From assembly GCA_040437565.1 (NCBI GenBank), contig JBDOQK010000040.1:124001-188000 (forward strand): a stretch of 64,000 bases of DNA, written 5' to 3'. The notes under the pieces were generated by a model, which worked only from the letters and a program-made list of their open reading frames with translations, searched no databases and had not been told where the DNA came from. Below, one piece after another: positions 1-13,295 of the stretch (positions are counted from its first letter, which is position 1; each line of letters starts with the position of its first letter). The translations under genes and the position numbers were made by a program. Origin of the DNA: Albugo candida (lineage: Eukaryota > Oomycota > Peronosporomycetes > Albuginales).

Positions 1-529
1 AAAAATGGTCAACCCATTTGGTTGTTCCTTCAAATTCCATTCATTCCCATATACGAAGCGTAAATTTTAAATCTACTCATTTCGCTGAACATACAAAACC
101 GCATTATTTGGTCGAGCCATATCAGGTCGCTTGCAGAAGAATATGATTGGCTGTAATTGCACATCAATAATGGCTCGGATGATAGTTCGGCCGCCACGGG
201 CTCCAGTTTGGATGGTGGGATCACTCATGAGCGCTTGTGTTGGATCCTTGACTGATTTGGATTGTACAACCCGTTTCATGAAGGCCAAAATCACTCGAAG
301 TGTGAGCACGCGTTCCAGCATGAGAAACATGGCGTAGACCACAATGATGAGGTAGATCGCATAGTACATAAGGATTTTAGGATCGCCCAATAAATTGCCG
401 AAAATACCCATGACCACCAGTATACATCCGACTATACACGTCCACCAAGGCGCATCGACATCGCGTGGGACGTCGGCACGTTTTGCTTTCAGAGCCATGC
501 ACCCGCATGCAAAGAGCGTCATGAGACCG
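1..529 (-). pseudogene. decayed partial copy of APC-family amino-acid permease (C-terminal part)
   Basis: Read on the minus strand, this segment matches the second half of the permease gene at 21413-23501 at roughly nine in ten bases. It covers the last membrane segments and the start of the cytoplasmic tail. Two in-frame stop codons, near 75 and 69, lie inside what is continuous tail sequence in the intact gene, so this copy cannot encode the full tail. The match runs off the left edge of the window. It ends at the assembly gap at exactly the base where the intact gene's own gap begins (after the shared motif ending ATGAGACCG). It is a partial duplicate of a host gene, now decayed, beside a copia gag fragment. 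A truncated expressed paralogue is less likely. Confidence 0.8.
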
Positions 530-629
530 NNNNNNNNNNNNNNNNNNNNNNNNNNNNNNNNNNNNNNNNNNNNNNNNNNNNNNNNNNNNNNNNNNNNNNN
601 NNNNNNNNNNNNNNNNNNNNNNNNNNNNN

Positions 630-1066
630 GTTGCCGCAAGAAACGAAAATCCCATTGGGTAAACGGCGCTCCAAGTCCCGAGTATGTCTCTTTCCCGTAG
701 AATGGCTGAATGGCTAGCTTCATATTCCTTATTGCTGAGAATCTTACTGGAATTAGCCCGTGCAGCGCATTATTCTGCACGGCATGGACAAATCTTCTCC
801 TCATCCCGCTTCCACGATGCTGCATTGGTTTTGCATCCACGGATGACATTGTCAAATCCTGTCCTTGGTTGCGCGGCCCAGCAAATAAGCTCTCTGCTCG
901 CGCGGATGGTGCTGGTACGAGCGAGCCGACGCTCCGCTCAGTTTTGATCTTGTCCAGTAATTTCCGAGTGTCTCCAGCATCATCATCATTCGGTCCATCT
1001 TCGACTCATCTGATACGTCGGATTCTTCCATGGTCTTGGCTGGTGGAATCTTGGTTGGGCTCATAA
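630..1066 (-). mobile_element. Ty1/copia gag fragment
   Basis: The minus-strand translation shares its start (MSPT) and the GKE-x-Y-x-x-LGA motif with the gag region of the copia element at 47755-52678. No LTRs are seen here. It is an isolated, degraded fossil fragment, cut on its left by an assembly gap. Confidence 0.7.
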
Positions 1067-2280
1067 CTTGTTGGCAGGTGAGCGAAGATGCGGTGGTCCA
1101 GGAAAATTGCCAAAACTGAGGTTTTACTTTTTTAGAAAATTAAAATCCTAACCAATCGTTTAAATTAAGTTCCAAGTGCGACCAGAAACCTAAAACACAT
1201 TGTTAAGTTCTTTCAACAGTATATGCCTCTCTCTACCCGTAATTGATATCAAAACGCCGGTCTTGTAGAGATCTACTTGCTATAAATAATTTGAAAGACG
1301 GACCTTACCATCGAGAAAGAAAAGTTTTGCTATCTACGGCTTCATTTCAAACAGCAAAGAGGTGAACTTCTAAACAATTATGCATCGTAATTTTCAAATA
1401 TTATTTGTCTGAGAATTCCAAAAAATTAAGAAGTCAGGAAAATCGCAAAACTTTCAGTGTACCTTCTTTCATAAGTGTTCTCAGTTGATTTGAGAGAAGA
1501 ACATTTTGTTTGAATTTGGTCAAACGCTTATAGATGAGTGATAAAGATGCTGATTTTACTCAAATCAACTGATTTGGAATTTGGTCAAGAACCTGCAGCA
1601 TGTTATAATCTCTGGAAGTAGGGGCTTAAGCACCGCGATTTTAGACTTCAAATTTTCTATTTATTTCCATTTTTGCGTTCTCATCATCAAACATCTTGAT
1701 AGAGATTTGACGAGGGACATAAAGCAGAGCAACTTGTCACGATTATGACATTCATACGTTGCACTGTCTGGTAAAGCTTCGTTCTCTACATCAAATCGCC
1801 ATGCGTACATGTTCATTGCACCGACTAGTTTGGGATATCAAAATCTGACGCCAAGTTTACTTCGTAAGTTAATGTTTCATAAAGAGGGTTTTGAAAAGAT
1901 GAATGCAATGCACAAAGCTCGCTCATACCTTTAAATGCCAGATAAATCCAGAATCAATGACATCGTTTTCTTGCTTGTCGAATGAGTGCTTGAACGAAAG
2001 ATAATATAGTCGAATATTTAAAGAAGAAAGCGTGCGAATTCATCGGCGAACGGCCTCTCGCAGAAAATCAGATAGCTACTACTCGATCTCGCAAAATGTA
2101 GGCATGCCATGCCAACACCGAGACGGAAGCGTAAGTAAAGCTGCTAATGGAATAATTATCCAACCCGCCAATGCTGGAAGTCCAAGAAATAAAAGGCTCG
2201 GATTCGAATTCAAAATAACACAACCTCTTCAGCAGAGACCACATGATGTACCGCAGATAGACGAGAATTTCCAATGACTA
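1067..2280. other. AT-rich stretch without recognised gene
   Basis: No convincing coding region was recognised on either strand. The only longer open frames (about 70-80 codons near 2032-2277, both strands overlapping) show no recognisable motif. It separates the gag fragment from the copia remnant that follows. Confidence 0.5.
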
Positions 2281-2596
2281 GTTGTCTTATTTTACCATAG
2301 CGGAAGGGCTTTAGGAAAGTATTTCTTCGCAAACGTACGAACCGAGCGAAATTTCACGGACCCAGGTTGCAGTACCACCAAAACGGGAGTCGCTATTGGG
2401 TGGTAATGTTATATGTGGACGATATCCTGGTGAGAAAAACAATTGCATATACCATTGTATCGACGATCAAAAGCTTATGAGGATTCTATCAAGTGTATAT
2501 CTTAGCCCAAACAGCAGGAATCAGAACTAGAAGTTCTCTATAGTGGATAGAACCGACATGTTTTCAATTAGAAATAGGATGACCTCGATAGCGAGA

Positions 2597-2828
2597 ACGG
2601 CAATATACTAAGGGTAACCAATCTGCAGCTCCAGCGGCGAAGAGAAGGGAAGATTTCTAAATNNNNNNNNNNNNNNNNNNNNNNNNNNNNNNNNNNNNNN
2701 NNNNNNNNNNNNNNNNNNNNNNNNNNNNNNNNNNNNNNNNNNNNNNNNNNNNNNNNNNNNNNACGGCAATATACTAAGGGTAACCAATCTGCAGCTCCAG
2801 CGGCGAAGAGAAGGGAAGATTTCTAAAT
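2597..2828. repeat. exact 66-bp duplication flanking gap (assembly overlap)
   Basis: Bases 2597-2662 and 2763-2828 are the same 66 bp on either side of a 100-N gap. This is best read as two contig ends that overlap and were not merged. Confidence 0.85.
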
Positions 2829-3245
2829 TAGAATTCAAGAAATTCTATGGTAAAGAAAAGTCCAGTCGTCGGCACTTTATCTTACTTTGTTCTGGCGTCA
2901 ACGCGGTCATTAATGTATGTACTTCATTTTCAGACTAGCCGTTGTCATGCAAAAAGGATGGCCGATTGGTCATCGGGAATGACAATCATGTGACATCCGA
3001 AGGTCACATTTTCTTTGTAATTTCATGATATTAGTGAGCAAAGCAACGTGAATTATGAACCCAGGCTGATATCGTTCCGGACGCAAGTTATGCAGCCGAT
3101 CGTGCAACGAGAGTGAATATCATAGACATTGAATTTTTAGAAAATNNNNNNNNNNNNNNNNNNNNNNNNNNNNNNNNNNNNNNNNNNNNNNNNNNNNNNN
3201 NNNNNNNNNNNNNNNNNNNNNNNNNNNNNNNNNNNNNNNNNNNNN

Positions 3246-4500
3246 AGCTGAAGAAGCTCCAAACGCTTCTTGTATATAAATGGGTATGGCTTAAACTGTC
3301 TGCCGTCATGCAACGAAAAGACTTACGAGAACAAGACGATGACCGATATGTGCATTCCGAAAGGGATAGTACCCCAGCAAACGATGCATCCAGTAGAGCT
3401 GAGTAGCGGAACAGAACATCACACGATCTTGGAGAGGGCAACGATCATGAACCACCACGAACGTGTGTCTACGGATTAGTGGTCGAAGCCTATAGCCCAG
3501 CTCTGTATCACATGAAGCGTCCCAGTAACACGACACACAAGTAATTGATGCATTTTGAGTTGGATTTATGGGAAAGCCTAGTATGGAGCATTATGAGAGC
3601 TTTCTTCGTAGGCTGTGCTCATATTGGCGATTTGATATGACGAAACTCGAATCAAACGTTTTCGCTCCATATTTCTCGCACACGCAGAAAATGTCGATGA
3701 ACATAAAATCCGTGTTTGACTTATGCTTGAGATCACGATGCCACAATCGATATAGCTAGACGAGGGTGAAGTGGCAGGCATTTATGACACGCACTCGCCA
3801 CAATGAGAACAGTCAGCATTTTAATTTGGAAGACTTCGACGATGAATGGGGTCCTGCGCCCGAACAGCCCAGGACGGGTAGGGATGAGCAAATAGAATTT
3901 ACCGGGCAAGCTATCTAGGTTTGTGGAGAGGAACGAGATGGAACGTTTGCTTTAACAGCGTCGTCCCATGTACGCTTTATTCAGTTCGCATGCACGAAAC
4001 CATACTGGGACGCTCGTTATATCTGGTATGCCTATCGATTGCGCAAAAAGAATGACGATAATGGTCGTGGGATTTGATATGAAGCTTGGCTTGTTGCGCA
4101 AGGTGTGCCGCATACCACTACATGATGGAACGATTGAACGGGGATACAGCGTACCTGAAGAGCGGCCTAAGGGAAATGGTCCATATGAACTTAACATTCG
4201 GGGTGGAGGATGCCAAATGTATGGTGTGCAAGCTGGAGAAGGCGATCTACGGTTCGAATCCGGCAGTAAGCTCTTGGAATGAAACCATTCGGGATCTGAC
4301 CTTAGAATGAGTTTCAAGGACTATGTTGCGGAGCTATGTGTCGATGTGAAGCGTACCCGGGATGGTGTCGTATACGTACGTCTGTATGCGGATGAAATAT
4401 ATCTTGTGACGAAGAGGATAGAGGAGGCGAAGGTCACAGTTCTATCGCAGCGAGTGTGTGTTGAACTGACACCGCCAAACGGTTAGCTGCAACGCTCTTT
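3246..4500 (+). repeat. left arm of ~1.25-kb near-perfect inverted repeat
   Basis: This arm is the reverse complement of 13443-14697. Every open frame in one arm has an identical translation in the other, apart from a small difference next to the outer end (around 4485-4490 versus 13457). The arms lie in copia-derived sequence about 9 kb apart. Because other contig overlaps in this scaffold were left unmerged, it could be a true recent duplication or a contig placed twice. Confidence 0.85.
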
Positions 4501-4708
4501 AGCTTGATTCTCAAAAATCGTTCTTTTTAGGAGACTATGCCATCAAAATGTCAGCAACTTAACATTATATTCCTTAGTATTAACCTTCTGCTTTCTTCCT
4601 ATTTGTGAATACAATATCTCACCGTAGATACCTCTGCGTACACGTCTAGCGACCAATATAATGCCAAGTATTGATTGTTACAGATAGGAGTACGACAAAA
4701 ATAGGAAA

Positions 4709-5735
4709 GTGATTTTATCTGGTTTGCGACATCAACTACTTGATTATCCTGTGGTTCTTTTACTTCTTGCAGGTCATTTGGCGGATCCGACTATCAAAAT
4801 TGCTGTTGTTGGAAAGTGGACAAACTCTAGGATACATTGGAGTGTAAAGATGCATGAACCATACTTTCTTCTACGTTTGATTGCTATATTATGGAGATCT
4901 TAACCGTTTCAACCGTATGCAAGGTACTATCTGAAGAGAAATGCGAAATGAACATTGGCTAACCACTTTGCAAGGGCAGGTGGACTTTTTCCATAGATGG
5001 AGGCATTCGATATGAAACAATAGAGGACAATTTGAAGGTGCTAATTTAGTGAGATTGTTGTTACTTTCATGTCTCTGCGAGAATGCACAGTACCGATGCT
5101 GCTGCTGAAAAAAGTAGGCAGAGAACTTTTTAATAGTTTAGAGGTGCACATGGTCGACTATACAAGAATGAGTACCGAGATTGTTTTTGAAGACTATCTC
5201 CACATGTTGCTTCACTCACCTCGTTTAGAAAGTAAGGTTATTCCTTTATAGAGCATTGAGAACAGCGCTGAGTTTGAAAAATAGGATTGTACAACAGTAA
5301 TTGTTTGACAACACGAAGTTTTCAAGAAAATTCTGTACTGGAAGTAAAATAGGTGACGTATATCGCTCAAACAACACGGGATAAAGGAATTGTTCGCTAC
5401 CATTACACTGAAAATTTATTCTATCAGAATAGCTAATAATCCATCGAGGATTGCTGAGTGTAATCACTTTGATCAGAGTGGCGTATTGATGTATACCTTT
5501 CAATTAATCACTCCTGTGCGTTCGGATTTTGATCGTGAAGAAAGCAGAAGTAGATATGCTACACATCAACCACGCCGCATGCTTTTTGTATCGGGGATAG
5601 GAAACTTTAGTGCAATTTCACTCTACGAAAAAGGCTAGAGGAAAACAAGCGATACTCTTTAAGGTTCAAACGCAGGAAGAAGTGAAAGCTCGTAGACCTT
5701 TTATTCATACACAAGATCGCAAAGATCATCTATGA
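4709..5735 (+). pseudogene. decayed gene for a putative secreted protein (copy 1)
   Basis: This segment aligns over its length with the inverted copy at 17940-18900. Both copies show the same N-terminal hydrophobic run (V-x-LLLAG-x-L-x-DP at about 4750-4790, signal-peptide-like), a shared TNSRIH motif near 4825, and a shared C-terminal block with RYATH/RYATR, SLYEKG/RLYENG and HTQDRKDH/HAQHRKDH near 5555-5735. Several stops and frame changes interrupt this copy and no ATG precedes the hydrophobic run. That the same frame aligns over long stretches suggests an ancestral coding gene of about 300 codons. No known family is recognised, so 'secreted' is inferred only from the hydrophobic N-terminus. 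Confidence 0.45.
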
Positions 5736-7060
5736 CTCCTATCTTAAAACTCTTTTGTACTTTCTTACCACCCGATGCGTCAAATAATTTGTTTGCTCGT
5801 TGTGACTGCTTATAGTCCCCGAGCGAAGATTGATATGAGTCCTTGATGATTTCTGCCGGATTTGACAGGATTATTGGACATTACTTCGATCTTAATCCAT
5901 CTCAATTGACGCCTTCTTCTGCTCGATCAAACTGATTGCTTTTTATAAAAAAACGGCTTGTAGAAGTCACTGCAGCCTATTAAGCATACTTCTTCAAAAC
6001 TAGGTATCTATGATACTCCAACCCAGGGGTTTGGCTCCCACCACTCCAAATCAAACCTCAATTAGCATCTTTTTACTTGGCATAATGGCGACGAACAAGT
6101 CCTCTAGTTGCACGAAAGAACTGGCCAGGAAAACATCACATGTTAGAGTTTGCTTAAACGAACACTGAATCTGTCTTGAGCCTTAAACTTGTCGATCCTG
6201 CTTCGATTAAATTATTTGATGGCTATAATCTCTTAAAAAAATGAATATCACCCGAGTATATTACTCAATTCTTGCCCAGAAATCGCTTGTACCCATTAAG
6301 CTTGTAAACTATCACAATCATCAGACCAAAACCTTTCTCGTGTTACGTAGGTTGGTTACTACTTGAGAGTCTATCGCTTTTTGCACGAAATGTAGGCGTT
6401 TGATGTTGGATATATCGCTCTTGCGCTTTAACAAGAGTGACACGTTGTTCGATCAGATGATTGTGGTAACGACACGATGACAAGACAAGTTCGTGGTAGC
6501 TCTACATAGCATTGCGGGTGAGAATATGATACGATATGAAGGATAGGAATAGGAGCGGTGTGATGACGAGAGTAGGTAGAAAAGCCCACTTACTCTTTTT
6601 CAACTGCACGGCGACATATTATAACAAACATCGTATGCTCACCTTACCCTCTAAAAGCAAATAAAGAGTATTGATAAAGCATTGTAGTAAACGTATCCTG
6701 GAAGGACTTGATCATTCTTTCAAAAGTACACACTCTAGGTAGTTGCATTCACACAATAAATATACAAAATCATTTTAACTCTTCCCATTTTGACAGGCTA
6801 GTATATGCGAAAGCCCAGACCCGAAAGTCTACAAACAGCCTCGGTAGGCTCAGACTCCTTCCGAAGAAGCGCTTGTGAGAAAATTTCACGTATGGATTGA
6901 TGGCACCCTGATCTGTCTCTCAGTTTCGATGCAACAAGTCACAGACGGCTTCCGTTATTGTAGCTTCTCCGTGTTGATCACCGCAAAGATCAAGCAAAAA
7001 GAAATGTGTATTAAATTTTTATGCCTGCTATGCTTGAGCTAATCGGGTTGTTCTACATTA
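5736..7060. repeat. flank shared, inverted, with 16690-17939
   Basis: No gene was recognised. The whole stretch is similar in inverted orientation to 16690-17939, for example around 6240-6420 versus 17280-17460 and 6815-6905 versus 16780-16900. It therefore belongs to the same segmental duplication as the decayed gene at 4709. Divergence is clearly larger than in the 3246/13443 inverted repeat. Confidence 0.65.
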
Positions 7061-7069
7061 GCTACTCAA

Positions 7070-10000
7070 TCCTCACTTCGCACGGGACACAAGGGATTTA
7101 GATCCCATCACTTCTTCCGCTGTGCGTCCCCATCATTCGACCACCATATCGCTTTAGCTGTGGGATTGTCTTCGACCCAAATCGTCAGCAGGACCGGGAC
7201 ATATCATGCATTATAGCAGCGGGCTACCAGCTGCTTTCCACGCTATCTAACCCGACTCATTCGACCAGGATTTCCCATGTCTGTGTATCGCGATTGAGAC
7301 GGCATTCTAAGAATCGTTTTACAAAATGGCCTCCATTCTTGAACACAATATGATCGTTTAGATCCTTCGTGACCTCCAAATGGCTTTCTTTATAAATCCG
7401 TGGGCGTGAAGCGTGATCCATGTGGACATCGTAGGGCTCCACTAGTTCCTGAATTTCTCAAACCCAATCGTTCAAAGGAGACATCACATGTATGGTCTCT
7501 TTCAACGTAAGACCAATTTCTTTGCGTGCTTGGTGACGTGGCAGGACAAGACAAAATCCCCAATTCCAAAATTGGTACACATGGCGCCCTTTTTATTGCT
7601 ATGGCGGCGCCTTGCTACCTCGTTATTTTGTTCCGTGGCCTTAGATAACGCCTGATGCATATATTCCAGTGTTTCTTAAAGGCTTTTAATGGACTCTTGC
7701 TGTTTTACATTACAGCTCCACCTCGGTCATAGACGCCAAATCATCCTGTTCCATCGGGTGATACATCACGCTGATAGGATCCCCTTCTGAAAGTGCCGTA
7801 AGCTCTGTAACTAGTGCAGACCCATTCAGCCGAGCCGATGGTAGCTGATTAACCGCCGATGGACAGAGCGGCAACAAACTGGGCCATTGCGCAATCCTCA
7901 GCTTTCTCTCGCTCAAAAGACATCGCATTGTCTTGAATAGATGATGAAGGTGTAATGCCCACGGACAATAAGCCTTCAAGAAATGATGTTTTGCGCGTAG
8001 AAGTTGGAAAGTTCCGACATTACTTCATGCTTGAAATGGGACCCGCTATCGGACAACCAGACTGAAACCGCGCCATACCTATTAAACCAATGCAGTATTG
8101 CTGCCACAGTGACATCGATGTTGGCCACCCCACAGGAATCAACTCGCAAAACCNNNNNNNNNNNNNNNNNNNNNNNNNNNNNNNNNNNNNNNNNNNNNNN
8201 NNNNNNNNNNNNNNNNNNNNNNNNNNNNNNNNNNNNNNNNNNNNNNNNNNNNNGAAGGTGTAATGCCCACGGACAATAAGCCTTCAAGAAATGATGTTTT
8301 GCGCGTAGAAGTTGGAAAGTTCCGACATTACTTCATGCTTGAAATGGGACCCGCTATCGGACAACCAGACTGAAACCGCGCCATACCTATTAAACCAATG
8401 CAGTATTGCTGCCACAGTGACATCGATGTTGGCCACCCCACAGGAATCAACTCGCAAAACCCGCTAGTTTCATCTTTCAATACGATCACATAATGATACC
8501 CTCCAACACCTGCAGGAATTGACAAAAAAGCGAAAGTAACATTTCGTTCGGTTTGGTGGCTCTCAGAATTTTTCAAAATGGACGAGGACATCTTTCTCCT
8601 CGCGATTTAAGGCAGTGTATACATAGTAGCACAAATTCCTTCACGTCACGATTCATTGAGCTCCATGTTACATGCTTTGACAATAGCTGAAATGTCGTCG
8701 GGATAAGTCGATAACCTGCACATCCTGCATGAGCCAAGATACAAAGTCATTTCTGGACATTGATGGCACTATTTGAGATCCAAATGCGGTCGTCCACATC
8801 TACAGATACGCCGCGCTTCTTTTCCTCTGTTAATGAGGACTTTTAAGAAAGCGTGCTGTCTTCCGAAGATGATTATAACACTCTGATTGGCTCCAACGAC
8901 GGCCATTCAAAAGCAGTAATTTCCAAAGACGATGCCTTTTGTTCAACAGCTAGAGCATGACATTTGGTTGTCGTTTGTTTCATCCCTTTACTTGGCGATC
9001 TCCAACGAGATAGCATATCCACCCAGACGTTATCATCCCCAGCTACATATTCGATCACATAACGAAAAGGTTGCAAGACCATTGCCCATCGTTGAAGCTT
9101 GTCCACTTTGTATCTTGCAATGGCGGTATCCACGCTTTTTGGTTCGAAAATGAATTTTCGATTCCGGTGTTCGTCGAAAATATGTCATATGTTCATCGAA
9201 AATATGGAAAGCTCTCTCTCGCGGTAAAAGATGCTCCAATCGCTTACACGTCTCCACAATGACGAAATCTTCAATTTCTACAGTTGTCCAACGTGCAGTG
9301 GCTCCTGCCTTGCTCGCTGAGTGCATTTCCAGCTCTCCCGGCCCCACTTGAGTAACAATCGCTCCTCAGTGATCTTGAGAGGGGTCCGTATAGACACTTA
9401 CCTCCCAGTCCTCTTTTGGGTGTGCCATCGGTACCATCACGCAGAGTGCGTGCATCCTTTATCAGCTGCTCCAGCTTTCTATTCTTTCTGCTTCCCGCCG
9501 CTCTCATGTTTTGTTCCATCAAATACTGAAGGGTTTGTACCATCGCCGATGGTTTGATATGTTTATTCCGCATCCAATTCACCGAAGAAAAAAATTGCTG
9601 AATATATGCCGCAGTGCTTGTTCGTCCCAATTCGCATAAGCCTTGAATCCGTTCGGCGCAACGACTCACTCCATTCCCGGAAGTCTTCTTTTTGCACCAC
9701 ACAGTCACGAAAGTGAGAAAACAACACTTTTTGGATAGAGCTTCACACCAAGTCTTTCACATCTATCAAGAACGGTCTCCAGAATATCAAGAAGTCTCGT
9801 TTCTGTTTCCGCATAACCTAAAATGTCGTCCAGCCATACTTGAACACATTTTATCGAGGACGGGTTTCAATACTCGCTCAGCAACCTTCTGTGCAAAAGC
9901 GACAGCGTCATTTGAACCCATAATAACTCGATTTTCCGTATTAAGTCCTTCAGGTGCTACCACAGTAAAATAATCCCGACGGCTTTCATGTAGCGGTATT

Positions 10001-10620
10001 TGCCAGTAGAAACGAGAACAATCCGACGAAAAATAACACCGTGATCCATCGAGACTTTCGAGAACTACTAGAACCACTTTCAAATGTCGCAACGGCCACG
10101 TCATTGGAATTGTGAGCGCATTTACCGCACGAAGTTACACCGTCATTCGATAGCTTCCGACGTCTTTTTTTGCAACAATTCGAGATGCGCTACCCCATCT
10201 TGAGTCGGGATTCCGATACATTAAGTTGTGTTGTTCGAGACTGGATATATGTTGCTTCAGAAAATCTCGATGTAATGGCGATAGCCTCTGAGCCTCGTAA
10301 TCACCGGTTCAATCCCTTCTTTTATATGAACCTTAAGGGGAGGGACTTTTACTGGGGGGGTCCGTCGCATATTCCACCCGAAAAAGATCCTGATACCGGT
10401 AAAGCAGTGACGTCAGTCGTGAAACTGATTCCTCTCTCTCCTACTTTTTTTTTGCTTCGAAGACTTTTGACTCGAGAATTGTCTTAATAGAATCTCTTTG
10501 GGTCTCATCGTTGACCACCTCCGGCAAGATCATTTAGGATTCTCTCTCATCCATTTTGCTACTGTCCTTGACATGGAACGCCTCGTCGCATTGTTCTCAC
10601 ACATGACATGGAGGGGTACT
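7070..10620 (-). mobile_element. Ty3/gypsy retrotransposon pol remnant
   Basis: Minus-strand order, from high to low coordinates: reverse transcriptase (SLDGSRCYFSSDC and FYWQIPLHE motifs, about 9790-10104), RNase H (about 8870-9350, ending with the IEYVAGDDN motif), integrase core (DETSGFCELIPV near 8470, SDSGSHFKHEVM near 8030-8060), and a chromodomain-like C-terminus (RFLECRLNRDTQTWEILVE near 7260-7310). This is a chromodomain-type Ty3/gypsy order. It is broken in many places, no LTRs were recognised, and one assembly gap lies inside integrase. Confidence 0.85.
7946..8461. repeat. exact 208-bp duplication flanking gap (assembly overlap)
   Basis: Bases 7946-8153 are repeated at 8254-8461 across a 100-N gap, so the integrase segment appears twice. 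This is an unmerged contig overlap rather than a biological tandem repeat. Confidence 0.9.
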
Positions 10621-10669
10621 GCCTTCCTTACTGTGTTTGATCCCCAAGCGTCCTAAATTTCTTTTTCTT

Positions 10670-13295
10670 TGTCTTGCTGCTCCCAAAATATCATCGGCGG
10701 AATATAGCAGCTACTCCATTATGCATCGATCAATCAATAGCTTCAGCGATTTGTCTTTTTCGTTTACCATCACCTCCAGATTTCTCCAGATTTAAAGGTC
10801 CAGTCGACGTAGAAAATTCTACGCAATATAACATAACCCGGCGCTTTATCCAGATTGGAGTGTCTCCTACCGCGTTTATCGTACCCCCGGGCTTGGAACA
10901 GATGCAAGACAATTGAGATCCTTCTTAAAAAGGCGCTACCTGTGCGGAGGCAAGACCGAATAACGCTCTTGCAACTTTCTCATAGTTTCCGAAAAGCTTG
11001 TGTTTTTTTTCTAACGAGGCATTGCATGTTACAGTGTGGGATGTGCAAGCTTGTGAAGCTACCAGTGCTCATGGAAATGAGCTTCATGCAAGATTAACCC
11101 CATCTTTTGCAGCTCTTTGATGGAATGAGAGCAAGGTAATCCTGTAGTTCTCGTATATGTCTTAGTGCACTTTCCATCGTTCTCCATCGATAATGCCTTT
11201 TGGTACTGCTTAAAAAACCTGCAGAAAAAAAATATGGTCAGTACATACCTTGACAGCAACTGTACAGAACTGCTTTTATACACTGGTATTACATTCTTCA
11301 TTCAATGCATAATATGAGATCTTTCACAGTTGTCCAGAAGCTTCCACTAAGGCGGACGATAATGTGTGAACGATCGTATGCAGTTTTTTGACTTATTCCT
11401 TGGCGCTGCTGTTGAGCTTGGATAACCAATCTCTCATAGACTGTTGCCAAATATCCTTTTAAACTGTAGGCAATGTCTTCAAGGTTGCATGTCCGCCTTC
11501 AGCGCGAGATGCAGCTACATGCCCAAAATGCTTCATTTTTTTCGTCCAAGCAAAGATAAATTTCTCCTGGTGCGGAATCCATTTGAAGTGTAAATACGCA
11601 CATCCAGTCTCATTTCAATAGCATCTTTGAGTAGCACCCAATTCTCTCCAAATTCCTGTCAATTGGTAGAGCAGTACAATCAGTGCTACTTTCTGAAAAA
11701 TTCGTTCGAGTCTTCGTCATTTGCAAAGTGCTTCTTATCGTTTGCCAGGACATTCTTATGAAATATGCCATTTGCAAAGCTGATTCTTCGTTTCTAGTCG
11801 AACCCGTGAGATTGCAGCGATCAATGCCAATTTTCTGTCAGTTACAATGACAATCGGCTCAGTGATTCTACCTTGAAAAACTATCCTCATTTTCCAAGTG
11901 CCCAAATGATCTCATCTTCTTAGTCGTGTCGCAAAAAAACATAGTGAAGGGAATGTGACTGGTTTGTGCATGCCACACCCATGACATGGAGCAATGGCAT
12001 TTGAAACCTGCGGATTTCGTCTGCTCTTAGTTAATGTTGGGCAAAGATCTATTGCAAAGCATTTTAATCACCTGTTGGTTTTGTATTTCGAAAATTCGCT
12101 ATAAGAATCTCCCCGAATAAAAATGGTAAATCTCCCTCCAGCATTCTTGTTTGGACGGCTAGGACCTTTGTCAACATCCTTAAACCCAAGGGCTCTCCCT
12201 TTATCCGCATCCCAGGATTATTTATGGTTACAATCGTAATACTGTCCCAGCATTCTTTTGACATGGTCCGTGCAAGTTATCTGTCGAGATAGAAGGCTTA
12301 GGTGCAATCAAGAGGCGTGTTAATTGATCCGATGAGGGATTCCGATCAAGCTCATGCCTAATGGCACTTTCCTCTAGTGTGTCCAGCTGTGCTTTTGGAG
12401 GGCACGATCAAGGAGGAATTCCGCTCGTTCACATTTAAAAAAATTGTAAATGTCTTCCTTGGGGGCAACAAAAGCAGGATCAGACTGCTTTATCGTGCTT
12501 AAAATTAACCGAGGAGCTGCTTCGCCTTTTATGAAGTCCAGAATTTGCTGCTTCTGCACCTGGTTCACTACCCTGGCTTCTGGAAATAATGCAAGATTCT
12601 CTGCTTCCTATAGATTTTGAGTTGCAACGACCACACTCACTCGCCATTCTTGCACCAAATTTTGATTCAGTTGGCGTTGAATAGTGACTAATCATGGGCA
12701 CATTAGAAGCCGCGTTGATGTTTGGCGGATCCTCGTGCCCCAGTTTTTGTACCGACCACCGTGGACGCAAACAAGCCACACCTTCTAAGTATTTCCGTAC
12801 TTGTCGGCCTTTGTACGGCCTTTCTTTGTGGAATAGCCTTCTTGTACAGTAATATTTGAACTGCCTCTTCTGCAATCCCATAGATCACATAGGTTTTTTC
12901 TGTGGGTGTACCAATCGGCAGAGTGAGGAAAGAGTATTCACGTTAGCGTGCTTATAGCAATGAATGTAGTTGTAAAGCGAGTTTTTTTAAAACTAGGGTG
13001 TGTGGCGATACCCGTTCCCATTTGATTAGGATGTTTAGGGTGTGTGGCTATACCGGCTTCCTAATTTATTTTGTTTTATCTATTTAAACCAAACAGAGGA
13101 TACAAAAGCCATCAATTTATAGAGTCTGGTGGCGGATAAGAGAAAAGGTGGAGACTGAATAACGGCTCCTTTTATTTTGGCAATAAGCTACACACATTCT
13201 GATTGGCTAGCGAACAGGCAACTGTCTTGTTAGTTGCATAAAATTAAAAATACCAAATTTGGCCAGAAAAAATCAGGAATTGATGGTTATAGATG
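10670..13295 (-). mobile_element. Mutator-like (MULE) transposon remnant with decayed transposase
   Basis: The minus strand shows MULE transposase landmarks in order: an N-terminal segment from about 12888, a middle block at 12374-12568 ending in a KEDIYNFF motif, a block at 12064-12264, a segment near 11800-11850 with VTDRKLALI and LCKWHIS motifs, and a SWIM-type zinc finger (RTTGLPCSH) near 11130-11150, with the C-terminus near 10690. Many stops and frame changes separate these blocks, so it is dead. At the 5' side, 13255-13293 ends in GGTTATAGATG. The same terminal motif bounds the DNA transposon at 39614-42615, so this may be the right terminal inverted repeat. No matching left end was found near 10.6 kb, where gypsy sequence begins. 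Confidence 0.75.
12990..13062 (+). repeat. imperfect ~25-bp direct repeat pair
   Basis: The motif AGGGTGTGTGGC-x-ATACC occurs twice about 40 bp apart (near 12993 and 13036) in the non-coding 5' side of the MULE remnant. It could be a subterminal repeat of the transposon. Its function is unknown. Confidence 0.5.

Larger units (their letters stand above)
2281..4500 (+). mobile_element. Ty1/copia pol remnant (integrase tail, reverse transcriptase)
   Basis: The plus strand carries scattered copia pol pieces: a reverse-transcriptase core motif (YVDDIL) near 2415-2435, an integrase C-terminal stretch near 3570-3760, an acidic linker near 3840-3900, and RT segments near 4090-4490. Two 100-N gaps interrupt it. 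It is a fossil broken in many places, with no LTRs seen. The portion from 3246 to about 4500 recurs as an inverted copy at 13443-14697. Confidence 0.75.

Noticed and set aside
73-855. Single long minus-strand frame crossing the gap at 530-629
   Set aside because: It joins gag and permease sequence through unknown bases of arbitrary length. It is not a fusion gene.
2032-2277. 81-aa frame with overlapping antisense frame
   Set aside because: No motif or neighbour context, and next to decayed copia sequence.
3952-4317. 121-aa minus-strand open frame, repeated at 13626-13991 (plus)
   Set aside because: It is antisense to copia reverse-transcriptase sequence. Identical translations only reflect the inverted repeat, not conservation of a gene.
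10170-10487. 105-aa plus-strand frame
   Set aside because: Antisense to the upstream part of the Ty3/gypsy pol remnant.
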